Below, in pieces: positions 48,841 through 57,902 of a stretch of DNA of 64,000 bases (position 1 is its first letter; every line of letters starts with the position of its first letter). The notes beneath the pieces were generated by a model. That model was not told where the DNA came from, did not search any database, and saw only the letters and a program-made list of their open reading frames with translations. The position numbers were made by a program, and so were the translations under genes. The stretch spans positions 186,001-250,000 of the forward strand of contig NZ_CALJHY010000011.1 in NCBI RefSeq assembly GCF_937770335.1, in the 5' to 3' direction. The stretch is from an uncultured Glaciecola sp. Lineage in GTDB: Bacteria; Pseudomonadota; Gammaproteobacteria; Enterobacterales; Alteromonadaceae.

Positions 48841-49407
48841 ATGAATCATTCAACGAGCATTGATGTAGACGATGCACAACAAACTAATACCGAATTTAAA
48901 CGTTGGTCAGGGCATGGCTTAGTGAGCATCGGCTTAGTAAACCCTAAGTCAGCTACAAATGTTGCTTCTATTCTGCGTGCTTGCGGGTGCTACGGTGCCA
49001 GTGCTGTTTTTTATACCGGCCAACGATTTGGTTATGCAAAAGACTTTAACGCTGACACTAGACGTATGCGACATATCATTCCTACCATCGGTGTCGATGA
49101 CCTTTTAGCAATAGCGCCCAAGGATGCCAGTAAAGTGGTTATAGAGTTAGTGGAAGGAGCCATACCGCTACCTGAATTTGTGCATCCTGAAAATGCATTT
49201 TACATATTTGGCCCGGAGGACGCATCTGTACCCGAACACATCGTCGCTGCGTGCGATCATGTTGTTTATATTCCGACTCGCAACAGCATGAACTTAGCAG
49301 CAACGGCGAACGTCGTTTTATATGACCGCATGGCTAAAAGTGACTATACCGCGAGCGACGAGCTAATCAAAAAAAGTCGAGATAACAACAATGGCTTAGC
49401 TTTATAG
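48841..49407 (+). CDS. SpoU/TrmH-family RNA 2'-O-methyltransferase
   Basis: SPOUT-class methyltransferase of 188 residues acting on tRNA or rRNA ribose; the target is not deducible. Motif 1 is NPKSATNVASILRACGCYGASAVFYTG, motif 2 is FYIFGPEDASVP, and motif 3 is YIPTRNSMNLAATANVVLYDR. The N-terminal 20 residues are polar and non-conserved. It follows pldA by 43 bp. Confidence 0.9.
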   Translation: MNHSTSIDVDDAQQTNTEFKRWSGHGLVSIGLVNPKSATNVASILRACGCYGASAVFYTGQRFGYAKDFNADTRRMRHIIPTIGVDDLLAIAPKDASKVVIELVEGAIPLPEFVHPENAFYIFGPEDASVPEHIVAACDHVVYIPTRNSMNLAATANVVLYDRMAKSDYTASDELIKKSRDNNNGLAL

Positions 49408-49719
49408 AAACTAACCTATTCAAACAGAATAAACTAAAGTGTTAAAAAGCGATTATTGTCCACAGGCTAGGTAATAATTGGTTGAGATCAATTCAAATCT
49501 ATACAGATAGTATTTTTGAAATATAAAGTAATAAGCAGTTATTTTTTAGTCCAATTTATTACAACGAAATATGCGAATTTCGCTTTTATTTTTTGAATTT
49601 TGAACTATAGTTTAACCATGACTTACGTTGCTTGAAGTGAGACGAATCACTTAACAATAGTGACTGAATGTCATTGTCGTTTATTCTTTGAACAGACAAA
49701 GGATAAGTGGTGACACGAA

Positions 49720-49761
49720 AGTTAATTAATCACTATGAGGAGTTAATTGTTCACTATGAGG
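49720..49761. repeat. Tandem 21-bp direct repeat
   Basis: Two adjacent copies of AGTTAATTNNTCACTATGAGG, differing only at two central bases (AA and GT). Each ends in ATGAGG. Possible tandem binding site; no matching regulator is recognised. Confidence 0.9.
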
Positions 49762-49799
49762 AAGGGTTTAACATACTAAGCAAGTTCAATAAATCGACC

Positions 49800-49819
49800 A
49801 AAAAACCCGTTTATTCGGG
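49800..49819 (-). terminator. Minus-strand intrinsic terminator
   Basis: CCCG/CGGG stem with a 6-nt loop (AATAAA on the minus strand), followed by six Ts. No annotated minus-strand gene lies immediately upstream of it, so it may end a small RNA. Confidence 0.55.
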
Positions 49820-49915
49820 ATATAATGCCCTTATATTGGGCTTCAGCCTTAATGCTATAATAATGCGTTAACGCTTACGGAACATGATCAGCAAGGAAAT
49901 TAGCTGACCCCCCAG
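49801..49915 (-). ncRNA. Candidate small RNA, strand uncertain
   Basis: On the minus strand a TATTAT box near 49855 is followed by a GCCC/GGGC hairpin and then the terminator at 49800-49819, the shape of a roughly 60-nt two-hairpin RNA. A plus-strand RNA ending at the 49916-49950 terminator is equally conceivable. No known family is recognised. Confidence 0.25.
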
Positions 49916-49950
49916 AAAAAAAAGCCGGATAATTCCGGCTTTCTTTTTTT
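49916..49950. terminator. Bidirectional intrinsic terminator
   Basis: AAAGCCGGA/TTCCGGCTTT stem with a 3-nt loop, flanked by eight As on the left and a T-run (TTCTTTTTTT) on the right. It is effective for both directions by sequence. Confidence 0.85.
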
Positions 49951-50230
49951 AATAGAATGACTTTCGTACATATTAGACCATAAAGAAGTATGCGTTGGAC
50001 TAGGCGCTATTCTATTAAAGCCCTCGCTACCCCCTCTTAACCAAGTAAAATCAACGCTTGTTGAATAGATCTGGTATCTAGTTTATTCTCTTTTCGCTGC
50101 GTAAACTAAGAAGTCGCACCCGAGATATTAAAAATTCATTTTGGCTTGGCGCTGAGAAACTGCTAGCGTAATTAATCAACAACGCTAAAGACGACACCTA
50201 TGACGACACCTACAAAGAGAATCACAGACA

Positions 50231-51526
50231 ATGGCTAACGACACAAACTACAAAAAGAGCAAAATCGGTAATCACAAGCTAAAGCCTGAAACAATGATGA
50301 TGTCCTACGGGTACGACCCGCAATTCTCCGAGGGCTCCGTTAAACCGCCTGTTTTCTTGACCTCCACATTCGCATTCCAAACACCAGAAGAAGGCGAAGA
50401 GTCATTCCACATAATGGCTGGCCGCAAGCCTGCACCAGAGGGAAGTGTTGGCGGCCTAATCTATAGCCGCTTCAACCATCCCAATGTGGAGATCATTGAA
50501 GACCGTCTGTCCCTCTTTGAAGGTGCCGAATGCTCTGTAGTCTGCTCCAGTGGAATGGGTGCAATCAGTGCGATTCTCTTCGCTTATTTGCGCCCTGGCG
50601 ATGTAATTGTTCAAAGTGCGCCTTTATACGGGGGTACCGAAACTCTTATCCGCAAATTCTTGCCTCAATTCAACATTGAAACAGCCGAATTCCAAGATGG
50701 CCTGAGTGAGGAAGGTATGCTCACTTCCCTGCGTGATGCTAACAAAAAAGGCCGTGTCGCCATGGTCTTCATTGAATCACCCGCGAACCCAACGAATTCG
50801 CTCGTCGATTTCGAGGCGCTAAACCGCGTATTAGATACTATCGAGACAGAAACAGGTCATCGCCCAATCAGTGTCTGCGACAACACCCTCATGGGCCCTG
50901 TGTTCCAGCAAGTCGTGCCCCAGGGTATCGATATGGCAATGTACTCGTTAACCAAATATGTCGGCGGCCACAGCGACCTCGTCGCGGGTGCAGTATGCGG
51001 AAGTCGTGAAATGCTGCGACCAGTTCGCGCTACTCGCGGTACTCTGGGCTTAAATCTCGACCCACATACCAGCTGGATGATTTCGCGCTCGCTTGAAACA
51101 TTAAGTATCCGCATGGAAAGGTCCGCTGATAGCGGTAAGAAAGTAGCACAATGGATCGCGGATAATTCCTACATCTCTGCAAAAATTCTACACCCTGACT
51201 TCATTCAAGATAAAGCTTACCAAACTGTCTATAAGCGACAATGCTCTGGACCTAGCTCAACATTCTCATTCGTGCTGGATGTGACAAAATCAGACGCCTT
51301 TCGCCTGATCAATAATCTATCCATTTTTAAATCTGCAGTGAGTCTTGGCGGCAGTGAAAGTCTTGTTTGCCATCCAGGAAGCACAACCCATTCAGGGGTA
51401 TCTGCTGACTTACGTGACAAATTCGGCGTAACCGACGGCCTAATTCGTCTCTCAATTGGCTTAGAGCATCCAGACGATCTAATCGCCGATCTTGATAATG
51501 CATTTAATATGACATTTCAGGATTAG
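50231..51526 (+). CDS. Cys/Met-metabolism PLP enzyme (methionine gamma-lyase/cystathionine gamma-synthase like)
   Basis: PLP-dependent enzyme of 431 residues. The Schiff-base lysine is K242 in MYSLTKYVGGHSDLVAG. PLP contacts include Y78 and R80 (IYSRFNHPN), Y133 (PLYGGTET) and D217 (SVCDNTL). These support a methionine gamma-lyase or cystathionine synthase/lyase activity, but the reaction cannot be fixed by eye. Codon use is richer in C-ending codons than in neighbours. The gene stands alone, with an 0.7 kb upstream gap and a large palindrome downstream, suggesting separate acquisition or high expression. Confidence 0.85.
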   Translation: MANDTNYKKSKIGNHKLKPETMMMSYGYDPQFSEGSVKPPVFLTSTFAFQTPEEGEESFHIMAGRKPAPEGSVGGLIYSRFNHPNVEIIEDRLSLFEGAECSVVCSSGMGAISAILFAYLRPGDVIVQSAPLYGGTETLIRKFLPQFNIETAEFQDGLSEEGMLTSLRDANKKGRVAMVFIESPANPTNSLVDFEALNRVLDTIETETGHRPISVCDNTLMGPVFQQVVPQGIDMAMYSLTKYVGGHSDLVAGAVCGSREMLRPVRATRGTLGLNLDPHTSWMISRSLETLSIRMERSADSGKKVAQWIADNSYISAKILHPDFIQDKAYQTVYKRQCSGPSSTFSFVLDVTKSDAFRLINNLSIFKSAVSLGGSESLVCHPGSTTHSGVSADLRDKFGVTDGLIRLSIGLEHPDDLIADLDNAFNMTFQD

Positions 51527-51662
51527 CAACCGTCATATGCATTAAAATGATTTGCTTTTGTTTGGTAGTCGTATATAGAAAGCTTCCCGTTTTCAATGAC
51601 ATCAATCTACTGACATTGCACTAACGCGGGAGAACACCAAATGAAGCTAATTATATTCTATT

Positions 51663-51700
51663 GAGTCAGTTAACTGCCATTGATGGCAGTTAACTGACTC
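51663..51700. repeat. Perfect 17-bp inverted repeat with 4-nt loop
   Basis: GAGTCAGTTAACTGCCA, a 4-nt loop, then its exact reverse complement, 11 bp from the guaA stop. No U-run flanks either side. It probably serves as a shared 3'-end hairpin for the convergent lyase-like gene and guaA. Confidence 0.9.
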
Positions 51701-51710
51701 GGTAAACAGC

Positions 51711-53288
51711 TTACTCCCATTCAATCGTTGCGGGCGGCTTACCCGAAATATCGTAAACAACCCGAGAGATACCATCAACTTCATTAATGATACGATTCGA
51801 CACCTTACCCAAGAAATCGTAAGGTAAGTGCGCCCAATGGGCTGTCATGAAATCAATTGTTTCAACAGCTCTTAACGACACAACCCAATCATATTTGCGC
51901 ATGTCACCCATCACACCAACCGACTTTACCGGCAGGAAAACAGTAAATGCCTGACTCACTTTTTGGTATAAGTCAGCCGCATGCAATTCGTCAATAAAAA
52001 TAGCATCTGCTCGGCGTAGTAAATCGCAATATTCTTTTTTGACTTCGCCAAGTATTCTTACCCCTAAACCCGGCCCTGGGAATGGATGCCTGAATAACAT
52101 GTCGTAAGGTAAACCTAACTCTAAGCCTATTTTACGAACTTCATCTTTGAACAATTCACGTAGCGGTTCAACCAAACCCATTTTCATGTCAGCGGGCAAT
52201 CCGCCCACGTTATGATGCGATTTAATTACGTGTGCTTTACCTGTCGCAGAACCCGCAGATTCGATCACATCGGGATAAATAGTGCCCTGCCCTAGCCACT
52301 TTGCATTTTCTAGCTTATGTGATTCTTCATCAAATACTTTGATAAACTCACCACCAATCACTTTACGTTTAGCCTCAGGGTCTTCAACTCCCCGAAGCGC
52401 ATCTAGGAAACGGGCTTCAGCATCAACTTTGATGATATTAAGTCCGAACTTATCACCAAACATATCCATGACCTGCTCGCCTTCATGGAGCCTAAGTAAA
52501 CCGTTGTCTACAAATACACAAGTCAGATTTTTGCCAATTGCACGATGCAATAGCATCGCAGTTACAGATGAGTCGACACCGCCCGACAAGCCTAAAATGA
52601 CTTCGGCGTCGCCGACCTTCTCTTTAATTCGTTCAATGGCGTCTTCAATAATAGAGGCTGGCGTCCACAAAGCATCGAGTTTACAAATATCAAAAGCAAA
52701 GCGTTTGAGTAGCTCTAAGCCCTGTTTAGTGTGGGTCACTTCAGGGTGAAATTGCACACCATAGAACTGCTTTTTTAGGTTAACCATAGCCGCATGTTGG
52801 CAACTTGGGGTTTGAGCAATAGTTATAAAACTGTCTGGTACTTTACTTACCTTGTCACCATGGCTCATCCAAACATCTAATAAGGCATTGCCGTTATCAT
52901 TACTCGCATCCATGATGCCATCAAAAATGGTTGACGCTGCTAACACTTCGACTTGCGCATAACCGAATTCACGGATATCTGAACCCTGCACCGCGCCTCC
53001 AAGCTGATGTGCCATAGTTTGCATGCCATAACAGATACCCAGGATTGGTACTCCAGCATTAAATACATATTGCGGTGCACGTGGCGATCCCATCTCCGTC
53101 ACTGACTCTGGGCCACCTGATAAAATAATACCGTCTGGTTCAAAATTACGAATTTGGTCCTCTGTCACATCCCATGCCCAAAGCTCACAATAAACGCCGA
53201 TTTCGCGGATACGTCTTGCGATCAATTGAGTGTATTGAGATCCGAAATCAAGGATAAGGATTTTTTGACTATGTATGTTTGCAGACAT
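51711..53288 (-). CDS. guaA: GMP synthase (glutamine-hydrolysing)
   Basis: Converts XMP to GMP using glutamine and ATP. The 525 residues have an N-terminal class I glutamine amidotransferase with Cys86 in [16 protein letters not shown] and the His in QFHPEVTHT. The PP-loop ATPase motif is [11 protein letters not shown]. The C-terminal dimerisation domain ends in KPPATIEWE. It follows guaB after an 83-bp gap that contains a terminator-like hairpin. Confidence 0.98.
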   Translation of the reverse strand: MSANIHSQKILILDFGSQYTQLIARRIREIGVYCELWAWDVTEDQIRNFEPDGIILSGGPESVTEMGSPRAPQYVFNAGVPILGICYGMQTMAHQLGGAVQGSDIREFGYAQVEVLAASTIFDGIMDASNDNGNALLDVWMSHGDKVSKVPDSFITIAQTPSCQHAAMVNLKKQFYGVQFHPEVTHTKQGLELLKRFAFDICKLDALWTPASIIEDAIERIKEKVGDAEVILGLSGGVDSSVTAMLLHRAIGKNLTCVFVDNGLLRLHEGEQVMDMFGDKFGLNIIKVDAEARFLDALRGVEDPEAKRKVIGGEFIKVFDEESHKLENAKWLGQGTIYPDVIESAGSATGKAHVIKSHHNVGGLPADMKMGLVEPLRELFKDEVRKIGLELGLPYDMLFRHPFPGPGLGVRILGEVKKEYCDLLRRADAIFIDELHAADLYQKVSQAFTVFLPVKSVGVMGDMRKYDWVVSLRAVETIDFMTAHWAHLPYDFLGKVSNRIINEVDGISRVVYDISGKPPATIEWE

Positions 53289-53311
53289 TGTTTTACCTAA
53301 ATATAAAAATG

Positions 53312-53357
53312 AAAAAGGGCTGAGACGCGACGGTTTACAACCAACGCCAGCCCTTTG
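53312..53357 (-). terminator. Terminator/attenuator between guaB and guaA
   Basis: AAAGGGCTG/CAGCCCTTT arms around a partly paired 28-nt interior, followed on the minus strand by two further Ts and TCATTTTTA. It lies 15 bp after guaB and 24 bp before guaA, so it may lower guaA expression relative to guaB. Confidence 0.6.
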
Positions 53358-53371
53358 GAACCGTCTTTGGT

Positions 53372-54841
53372 TTATCCTAAACGGTAATTTGGAGCTTCTT
53401 TAGTAATACTCACATCGTGCACGTGGGACTCACCCATACCAGCCGCAGTCACTTTCACAAATTGTGGTTTGGTGCGCAACTCTTCGATATTTGCACAACC
53501 AGTTAATCCCATTGCTGAGCGCAAGCCACCTAGCTGTTGATGAATAATGGTTGAAATAGGTCCTTTATAGGCAACACGCCCTTCAATTCCCTCTGGCACC
53601 AATTTTTCAGCGTTGCTGTTATCTTGGAAATAACGATCCGATGAACCGTGACTTTGATTCATTGCACCTAAAGACCCCATTCCACGATAAGACTTGTAGT
53701 AACGACCTTGATATAGCTCGACTTCACCTGGCGCTTCTTCGGTACCGGCAAGCATACTGCCAACCATGACTGAACTAGCACCAGCAGCCAATGCTTTTGC
53801 AATGTCGCCTGAGTAGCGGATACCACCATCAGCAATAACTGGAATACCAGTCCCTTCGAGGGCTGCAACAGCATCTGATACTGCTGTAATCTGTGGAACG
53901 CCACAGCCAGTTACGATCCGAGTCGTACAAATTGAACCAGGGCCGATGCCGACTTTAACCGCATCCACGCCCGCATCAGCTAGGGCTTTTGCACCTTCAC
54001 CTGTGGCAACATTACCAGCAATAATCTGAATGTTAGGGTAATCCGCACGGACTTTTTTCACGCGATCAATAACACCTTGCGAATGACCGTGTGAGGTATC
54101 GATAACCAATACATCAACACCTGCTTCAACTAATAATTTAATCCGTTCATCCGTACCAGGACCGACGCTGACAGCAGCGCCTACACGCAAGCGGCCTTTG
54201 GCATCTTTACACGCATTAGGTTTACTTTTTGCCTTTTGGAAATCTTTAACCGTGATAAGACCCGTTAGCTTGAATGCATCATCAACAACTAGAATTTTTT
54301 CAATTCTATGCTCATGCATTAAATCCATAACAAGATCAGGGTTAGTATCTTCTTTTACCGTCACTAGCTTTTCTTTTGGCGTCATCACTTTGCTAATGGG
54401 TTGATCAAGTCGATTTTCGAATCGTAAATCTCGACCCGTAACCAAACCAATTAAGTTGTTGTCTTTATCAACAACCGGAAAACCAGAGTAACCGAGTTGT
54501 TTACTCAAGGCTTTGGTATCACCGATAGTCGCGTCTTTACTGACCGTGACGGGGTCAGATACAACACCACTTTCATATTTTTTAACTTGCAGAACATGGG
54601 CAGCCTGACTTTCAGCGGTCATATTTTTATGAATAAAGCCAATCCCACCTTCTTGCGCTAAGGCAATGGCTAGACGTGCTTCGGTGACAGTGTCCATAGC
54701 CGCAGAAATAAGAGGCATATTCAGCGTCACACCTCGCGTTAAGCGAGTTTTTAAGTCGACAGTATGGGGTAAAACGGTGGAGTGACCGGGGACGAGCAAA
54801 ACGTCATCAAAAGTTAACGCTTCTTTAGTAATTCGTAACAT
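53372..54841 (-). CDS. guaB: Inosine-5'-monophosphate dehydrogenase
   Basis: NAD-dependent enzyme that makes XMP from IMP, the committed step to GMP. The 489 residues form a TIM barrel with two CBS domains inserted at about 93-205. The catalytic Cys is in [18 protein letters not shown] (about 305). The phosphate site is [21 protein letters not shown], and the flap is [10 protein letters not shown]. It is divergent from xseA, as in E. coli. Confidence 0.98.
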   Translation of the reverse strand: MLRITKEALTFDDVLLVPGHSTVLPHTVDLKTRLTRGVTLNMPLISAAMDTVTEARLAIALAQEGGIGFIHKNMTAESQAAHVLQVKKYESGVVSDPVTVSKDATIGDTKALSKQLGYSGFPVVDKDNNLIGLVTGRDLRFENRLDQPISKVMTPKEKLVTVKEDTNPDLVMDLMHEHRIEKILVVDDAFKLTGLITVKDFQKAKSKPNACKDAKGRLRVGAAVSVGPGTDERIKLLVEAGVDVLVIDTSHGHSQGVIDRVKKVRADYPNIQIIAGNVATGEGAKALADAGVDAVKVGIGPGSICTTRIVTGCGVPQITAVSDAVAALEGTGIPVIADGGIRYSGDIAKALAAGASSVMVGSMLAGTEEAPGEVELYQGRYYKSYRGMGSLGAMNQSHGSSDRYFQDNSNAEKLVPEGIEGRVAYKGPISTIIHQQLGGLRSAMGLTGCANIEELRTKPQFVKVTAAGMGESHVHDVSITKEAPNYRLG

Positions 54842-54945
54842 GCAAATAACACCTTAGGACAGTGGCTAATTGCGGAGCGATTGTAGTGTTTTTTTGTATT
54901 TAGGTAAACTACAATTCGCATATAAATGAATAAAAAAAGCTAATT

Positions 54946-56301
54946 ATGTTTTCTACCCCTCCAAAACAGCCCAGCATTATCTCTGTAACTCGTTTGAATC
55001 GCCTTGCTAGACAGGTTTTAGAGTCGGAAATAGGACAAGTGTGGGTGTCTGGCGAATTATCAAATTTTGTTGCGGCGGCTTCTGGTCATTGGTACTTCAC
55101 ATTAAAAGACAGTAAAGCACAAATTAAAACCGCTATGTTCAAAGGCGCAAATAGAGGAGTGAAGTTCTCACCCAAGGCGGGTGACAAGGTCATCATTCGC
55201 GGTAGCTTGAGCTTATATGAAGCCAGAGGCGACTATCAGCTAATTGGCGAGCACATGGAACCAGAAGGGCTCGGACAATTAAAACAAGCCTATGAAGCGC
55301 TGAAAGCTAAACTATCGGCAGAAGGCTTGTTTGCCATGGCTAGTAAGCAAGCTTTACCTACTAATGTAAAGCGCCTAGGTGTTGTGACATCATCGACTGG
55401 CGCGGCGATACACGACATATTAAATGTACTAAGACGCAGAAATCCAAGTATTGAGATCATTATCTACCCTAGTTTGGTGCAAGGCGCTACGGCGGCCAAA
55501 AGTATCGCAGAGCAAATTCATATTGCGAATAAACGAGATGAAGTTGATTTGCTCATTGTGGGCCGGGGGGGCGGTTCGTTGGAAGATCTTTGGGCATTCA
55601 ATGAAGAAATAGTCGCTTATGCTATATCTGAATCGAAATTACCTATCGTGTCAGCTGTTGGTCACGAAGTAGATGTGACGATTGCTGATTACGTTGCTGA
55701 TATGCGAGCACCTACACCATCCGCAGCCGCTGAGTTAGTGAGTACTGACAAAAGCCAACTGCAGAGACATATTCAACAGCAACAACATCGTTTATCACAG
55801 GTATTTCAGCAACATTTAAAACGTATTGAATATAAATTACAGTTAATAGAGTCGAGACTTTCAAATGTGCACCCTGCAGTACAAATCAGACAAGCTAATC
55901 AACATACTGATAATTTAACGATGCGTTTGTCACAAGCCATTAATACAAAGCTGAACGGCGTAAAAGGCAGGAGTAGCAATTTAACATTACGCTTGCAGCA
56001 TGCATCTCCAAACAATGCGATTAAAGAGAAAAAGCTGCAATTACAAAAAGTCAGCGATAAACTTTATTCAATACAACAACGGCAACTTTCTGATAAGCGG
56101 TATCAATTGCAACGCATTGCTGACATTTTAAATTCGGTTAGCCCACTCTCGGTCTTATCACGCGGATATAGCATTGCATTCAAAAACGACAAAGTTGTGC
56201 GTTCCGTCACACAACTTACAAAAGGCGATGTGATTGAAACACGCATAAACGATGGTAGCGTTATTGCAGAAATCCAGGAAATCATCCCAAAAAATCAATA
56301 A
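54946..56301 (+). CDS. xseA: Exodeoxyribonuclease VII large subunit
   Basis: Catalytic subunit of exonuclease VII, which degrades single-stranded DNA. The 451 residues begin with an OB-fold (VWVSGELSNFVAAASGHWYFTLKDSKAQIKTAMFKG). The nuclease core contains VVTSSTGAAIHDILNVLRRRNP, LIVGRGGGSLEDLWAFNEE and VSAVGHEVDVTIADYVADMRAPTPSAAAEL. The C-terminal half is a long coiled coil, about 260-400. The small subunit xseB is not in this window. Confidence 0.97.
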   Translation: MFSTPPKQPSIISVTRLNRLARQVLESEIGQVWVSGELSNFVAAASGHWYFTLKDSKAQIKTAMFKGANRGVKFSPKAGDKVIIRGSLSLYEARGDYQLIGEHMEPEGLGQLKQAYEALKAKLSAEGLFAMASKQALPTNVKRLGVVTSSTGAAIHDILNVLRRRNPSIEIIIYPSLVQGATAAKSIAEQIHIANKRDEVDLLIVGRGGGSLEDLWAFNEEIVAYAISESKLPIVSAVGHEVDVTIADYVADMRAPTPSAAAELVSTDKSQLQRHIQQQQHRLSQVFQQHLKRIEYKLQLIESRLSNVHPAVQIRQANQHTDNLTMRLSQAINTKLNGVKGRSSNLTLRLQHASPNNAIKEKKLQLQKVSDKLYSIQQRQLSDKRYQLQRIADILNSVSPLSVLSRGYSIAFKNDKVVRSVTQLTKGDVIETRINDGSVIAEIQEIIPKNQ

Positions 56302-56317
56302 TCTAAACGACAATTGC

Positions 56318-56349
56318 GACACCTGATGCATAGTCAGGCGTCTGATTTT
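56318..56349 (+). terminator. xseA intrinsic terminator
   Basis: GACACCTGA/TCAGGCGTC stem with one internal mismatch and a 6-nt loop, followed by TGATTTTTCT, 17 bp after the xseA stop. Confidence 0.6.
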
Positions 56350-56512
56350 TCTACAATTTATTTACTTTTTATCTATAAAATTATCTGTTAACCTTTTATT
56401 CAATCAGCCTTTAAGGAAATAAATAATTTTCATCTACAACGCTTTAATGAGAAAAAGTGTTAAGGCTATCAAAATACACAAAGCGTATTAAAAATAATAA
56501 TAAGGGATGTAA

Positions 56513-57700
56513 ATGCCAAGGACGACAGAGAGTTTCAGCCAGCGCTTCGCAGAGGAAAAAGTGTGTGCAAAGGCTGAAGCTATCAGAAAACGTTATGCTA
56601 TTTTGTCGGTCTTTGATAAGTTTTTTTATTCTTTTGCGTTTTGCTTGTTACTTATATCTCCAGTAAATGCCGCTGATTCTGTGAGCGTTAAAAGCACACA
56701 ACGGACAACTGATATATTCAACGATAATGATATTAGTCTATTTGCAGCATATGTTACTGAGGATCTAAAGACCTCTTGCCGAGCTAATACGGCAATAACG
56801 TGTGAACTAAACGCTTTATCTCAAGCCGCTTTGCTCGCATCTTTGTATCAAGCTGACACCTCAAGAAAAGTCATATCGGCACTCAAGGGCTCTGAATACG
56901 AGCTATTAATTGGTAGTGCAACAATAACAGACAATAAAGGAATTCAAGAATTGCGGTTAGAAGTCTCTGCACAATGGCGTGGGATCATCCTAAACGATGT
57001 CCAATTATCCTTAGTTTTAGATAACAACATCACCAATACAACTGAACAGATAGCCACAGCGAGTAACCAACTATTAAGCCAATGGGTTGAAAGTGCAGCA
57101 AATAAACAAGTATTCAGCGCTGAATATTTATATCAATTTTTAGGTGCTAGTGATTATGCCAATGAACTTAAAGTACCCTTCAAAATCGGTGACTTTAACT
57201 TCTCACGTCAGCATCTATTCAACGACCCACTGAAAGATATGCTGACTCGCTACATTCATAAAGACTTTGCGCTTGCGGTGTTTGATGTTTATGTCTACCC
57301 ATTGAAAACCAGTCATTCCGCTGAAATACAAAGCCAGAACGAATTGTTACTAGAACAACAAGATATCCGAGAAATAAGCAAAGCGTTGGGTAAAAATGCG
57401 TTAACAATGTCCGATATTTATGAATTAGAAAGTATTGCTGGTTTGCAAGATACTCGTGTATTCGCATTTGAAGCAACGTTACAAGTCAATTCAGAACCGC
57501 TTTTTGCAACCCAATATGTGTATGTTAAAAACGACAAGGTAGTTAAATTCAGTATTAATGCTCCAGCACGAATTACAAATAATTTAATTGCCGTAGCTAT
57601 CAATGCGATTGCAGTTCCCTCGGAGTCTTCATTAATGAAGCAAGTGCGGCAGACTTATGTTCATCAGCACATTACAAATCCAGTATCTGCTGCACCTTAA
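56513..57700 (+). CDS. Exported protein of unknown function
   Basis: A 395-residue protein that I do not recognise. The ATG follows AGGG. An unusually long polar N terminus of about 36 residues precedes one hydrophobic stretch (FFYSFAFCLLLISPVNAA, about 37-54), which may be a signal peptide or anchor. The rest is soluble with no transmembrane segment. Features are RANTAITCELNALSQAALLASLYQ, a two-cysteine pair at about 85-95, and the late repeatable strand pattern FEATLQVNSEPLFATQYVYVKNDKVVKFS. A later start closer to the hydrophobic stretch would give a normal signal peptide. Its neighbours do not suggest a role. Confidence 0.8.
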   Translation: MPRTTESFSQRFAEEKVCAKAEAIRKRYAILSVFDKFFYSFAFCLLLISPVNAADSVSVKSTQRTTDIFNDNDISLFAAYVTEDLKTSCRANTAITCELNALSQAALLASLYQADTSRKVISALKGSEYELLIGSATITDNKGIQELRLEVSAQWRGIILNDVQLSLVLDNNITNTTEQIATASNQLLSQWVESAANKQVFSAEYLYQFLGASDYANELKVPFKIGDFNFSRQHLFNDPLKDMLTRYIHKDFALAVFDVYVYPLKTSHSAEIQSQNELLLEQQDIREISKALGKNALTMSDIYELESIAGLQDTRVFAFEATLQVNSEPLFATQYVYVKNDKVVKFSINAPARITNNLIAVAINAIAVPSESSLMKQVRQTYVHQHITNPVSAAP

Positions 57701-57902
57701 AAGTTTGATTTGTAGCGGCAGACCAATTTTTGTCTTATTAGGGTCAACAAGTAAATATATTTGTCATACTATTGCTCGCCATTCGTGAGTATTCATAATC
57801 GAGATGAACGTATGACGCAATTAACGTAATTTTTACTTTTAACAATAATGAAGCTAAAGTGTCATCAAACATATGGCTATTCACAATAGAAGAACAATAA
57901 TA

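Larger units (their letters stand above)
49408..50230. other. Non-coding region with repeats, terminators and a possible small RNA
   Basis: About 820 bp with no convincing protein frame. It contains a 21-bp tandem direct repeat (49720-49761), a minus-strand terminator (49800-49819), a GCCC/GGGC hairpin (49827-49841), and a further stem TCAGC/GCTGA (49888-49907). A strong bidirectional terminator follows at 49916-49950. The remaining 280 bp lead to the downstream gene and should hold its promoter. Confidence 0.6.

Noticed and set aside
52282-52749. 155-codon plus-strand frame inside guaA
   Set aside because: It is antisense to a highly conserved gene and has no ribosome site or recognisable protein features.
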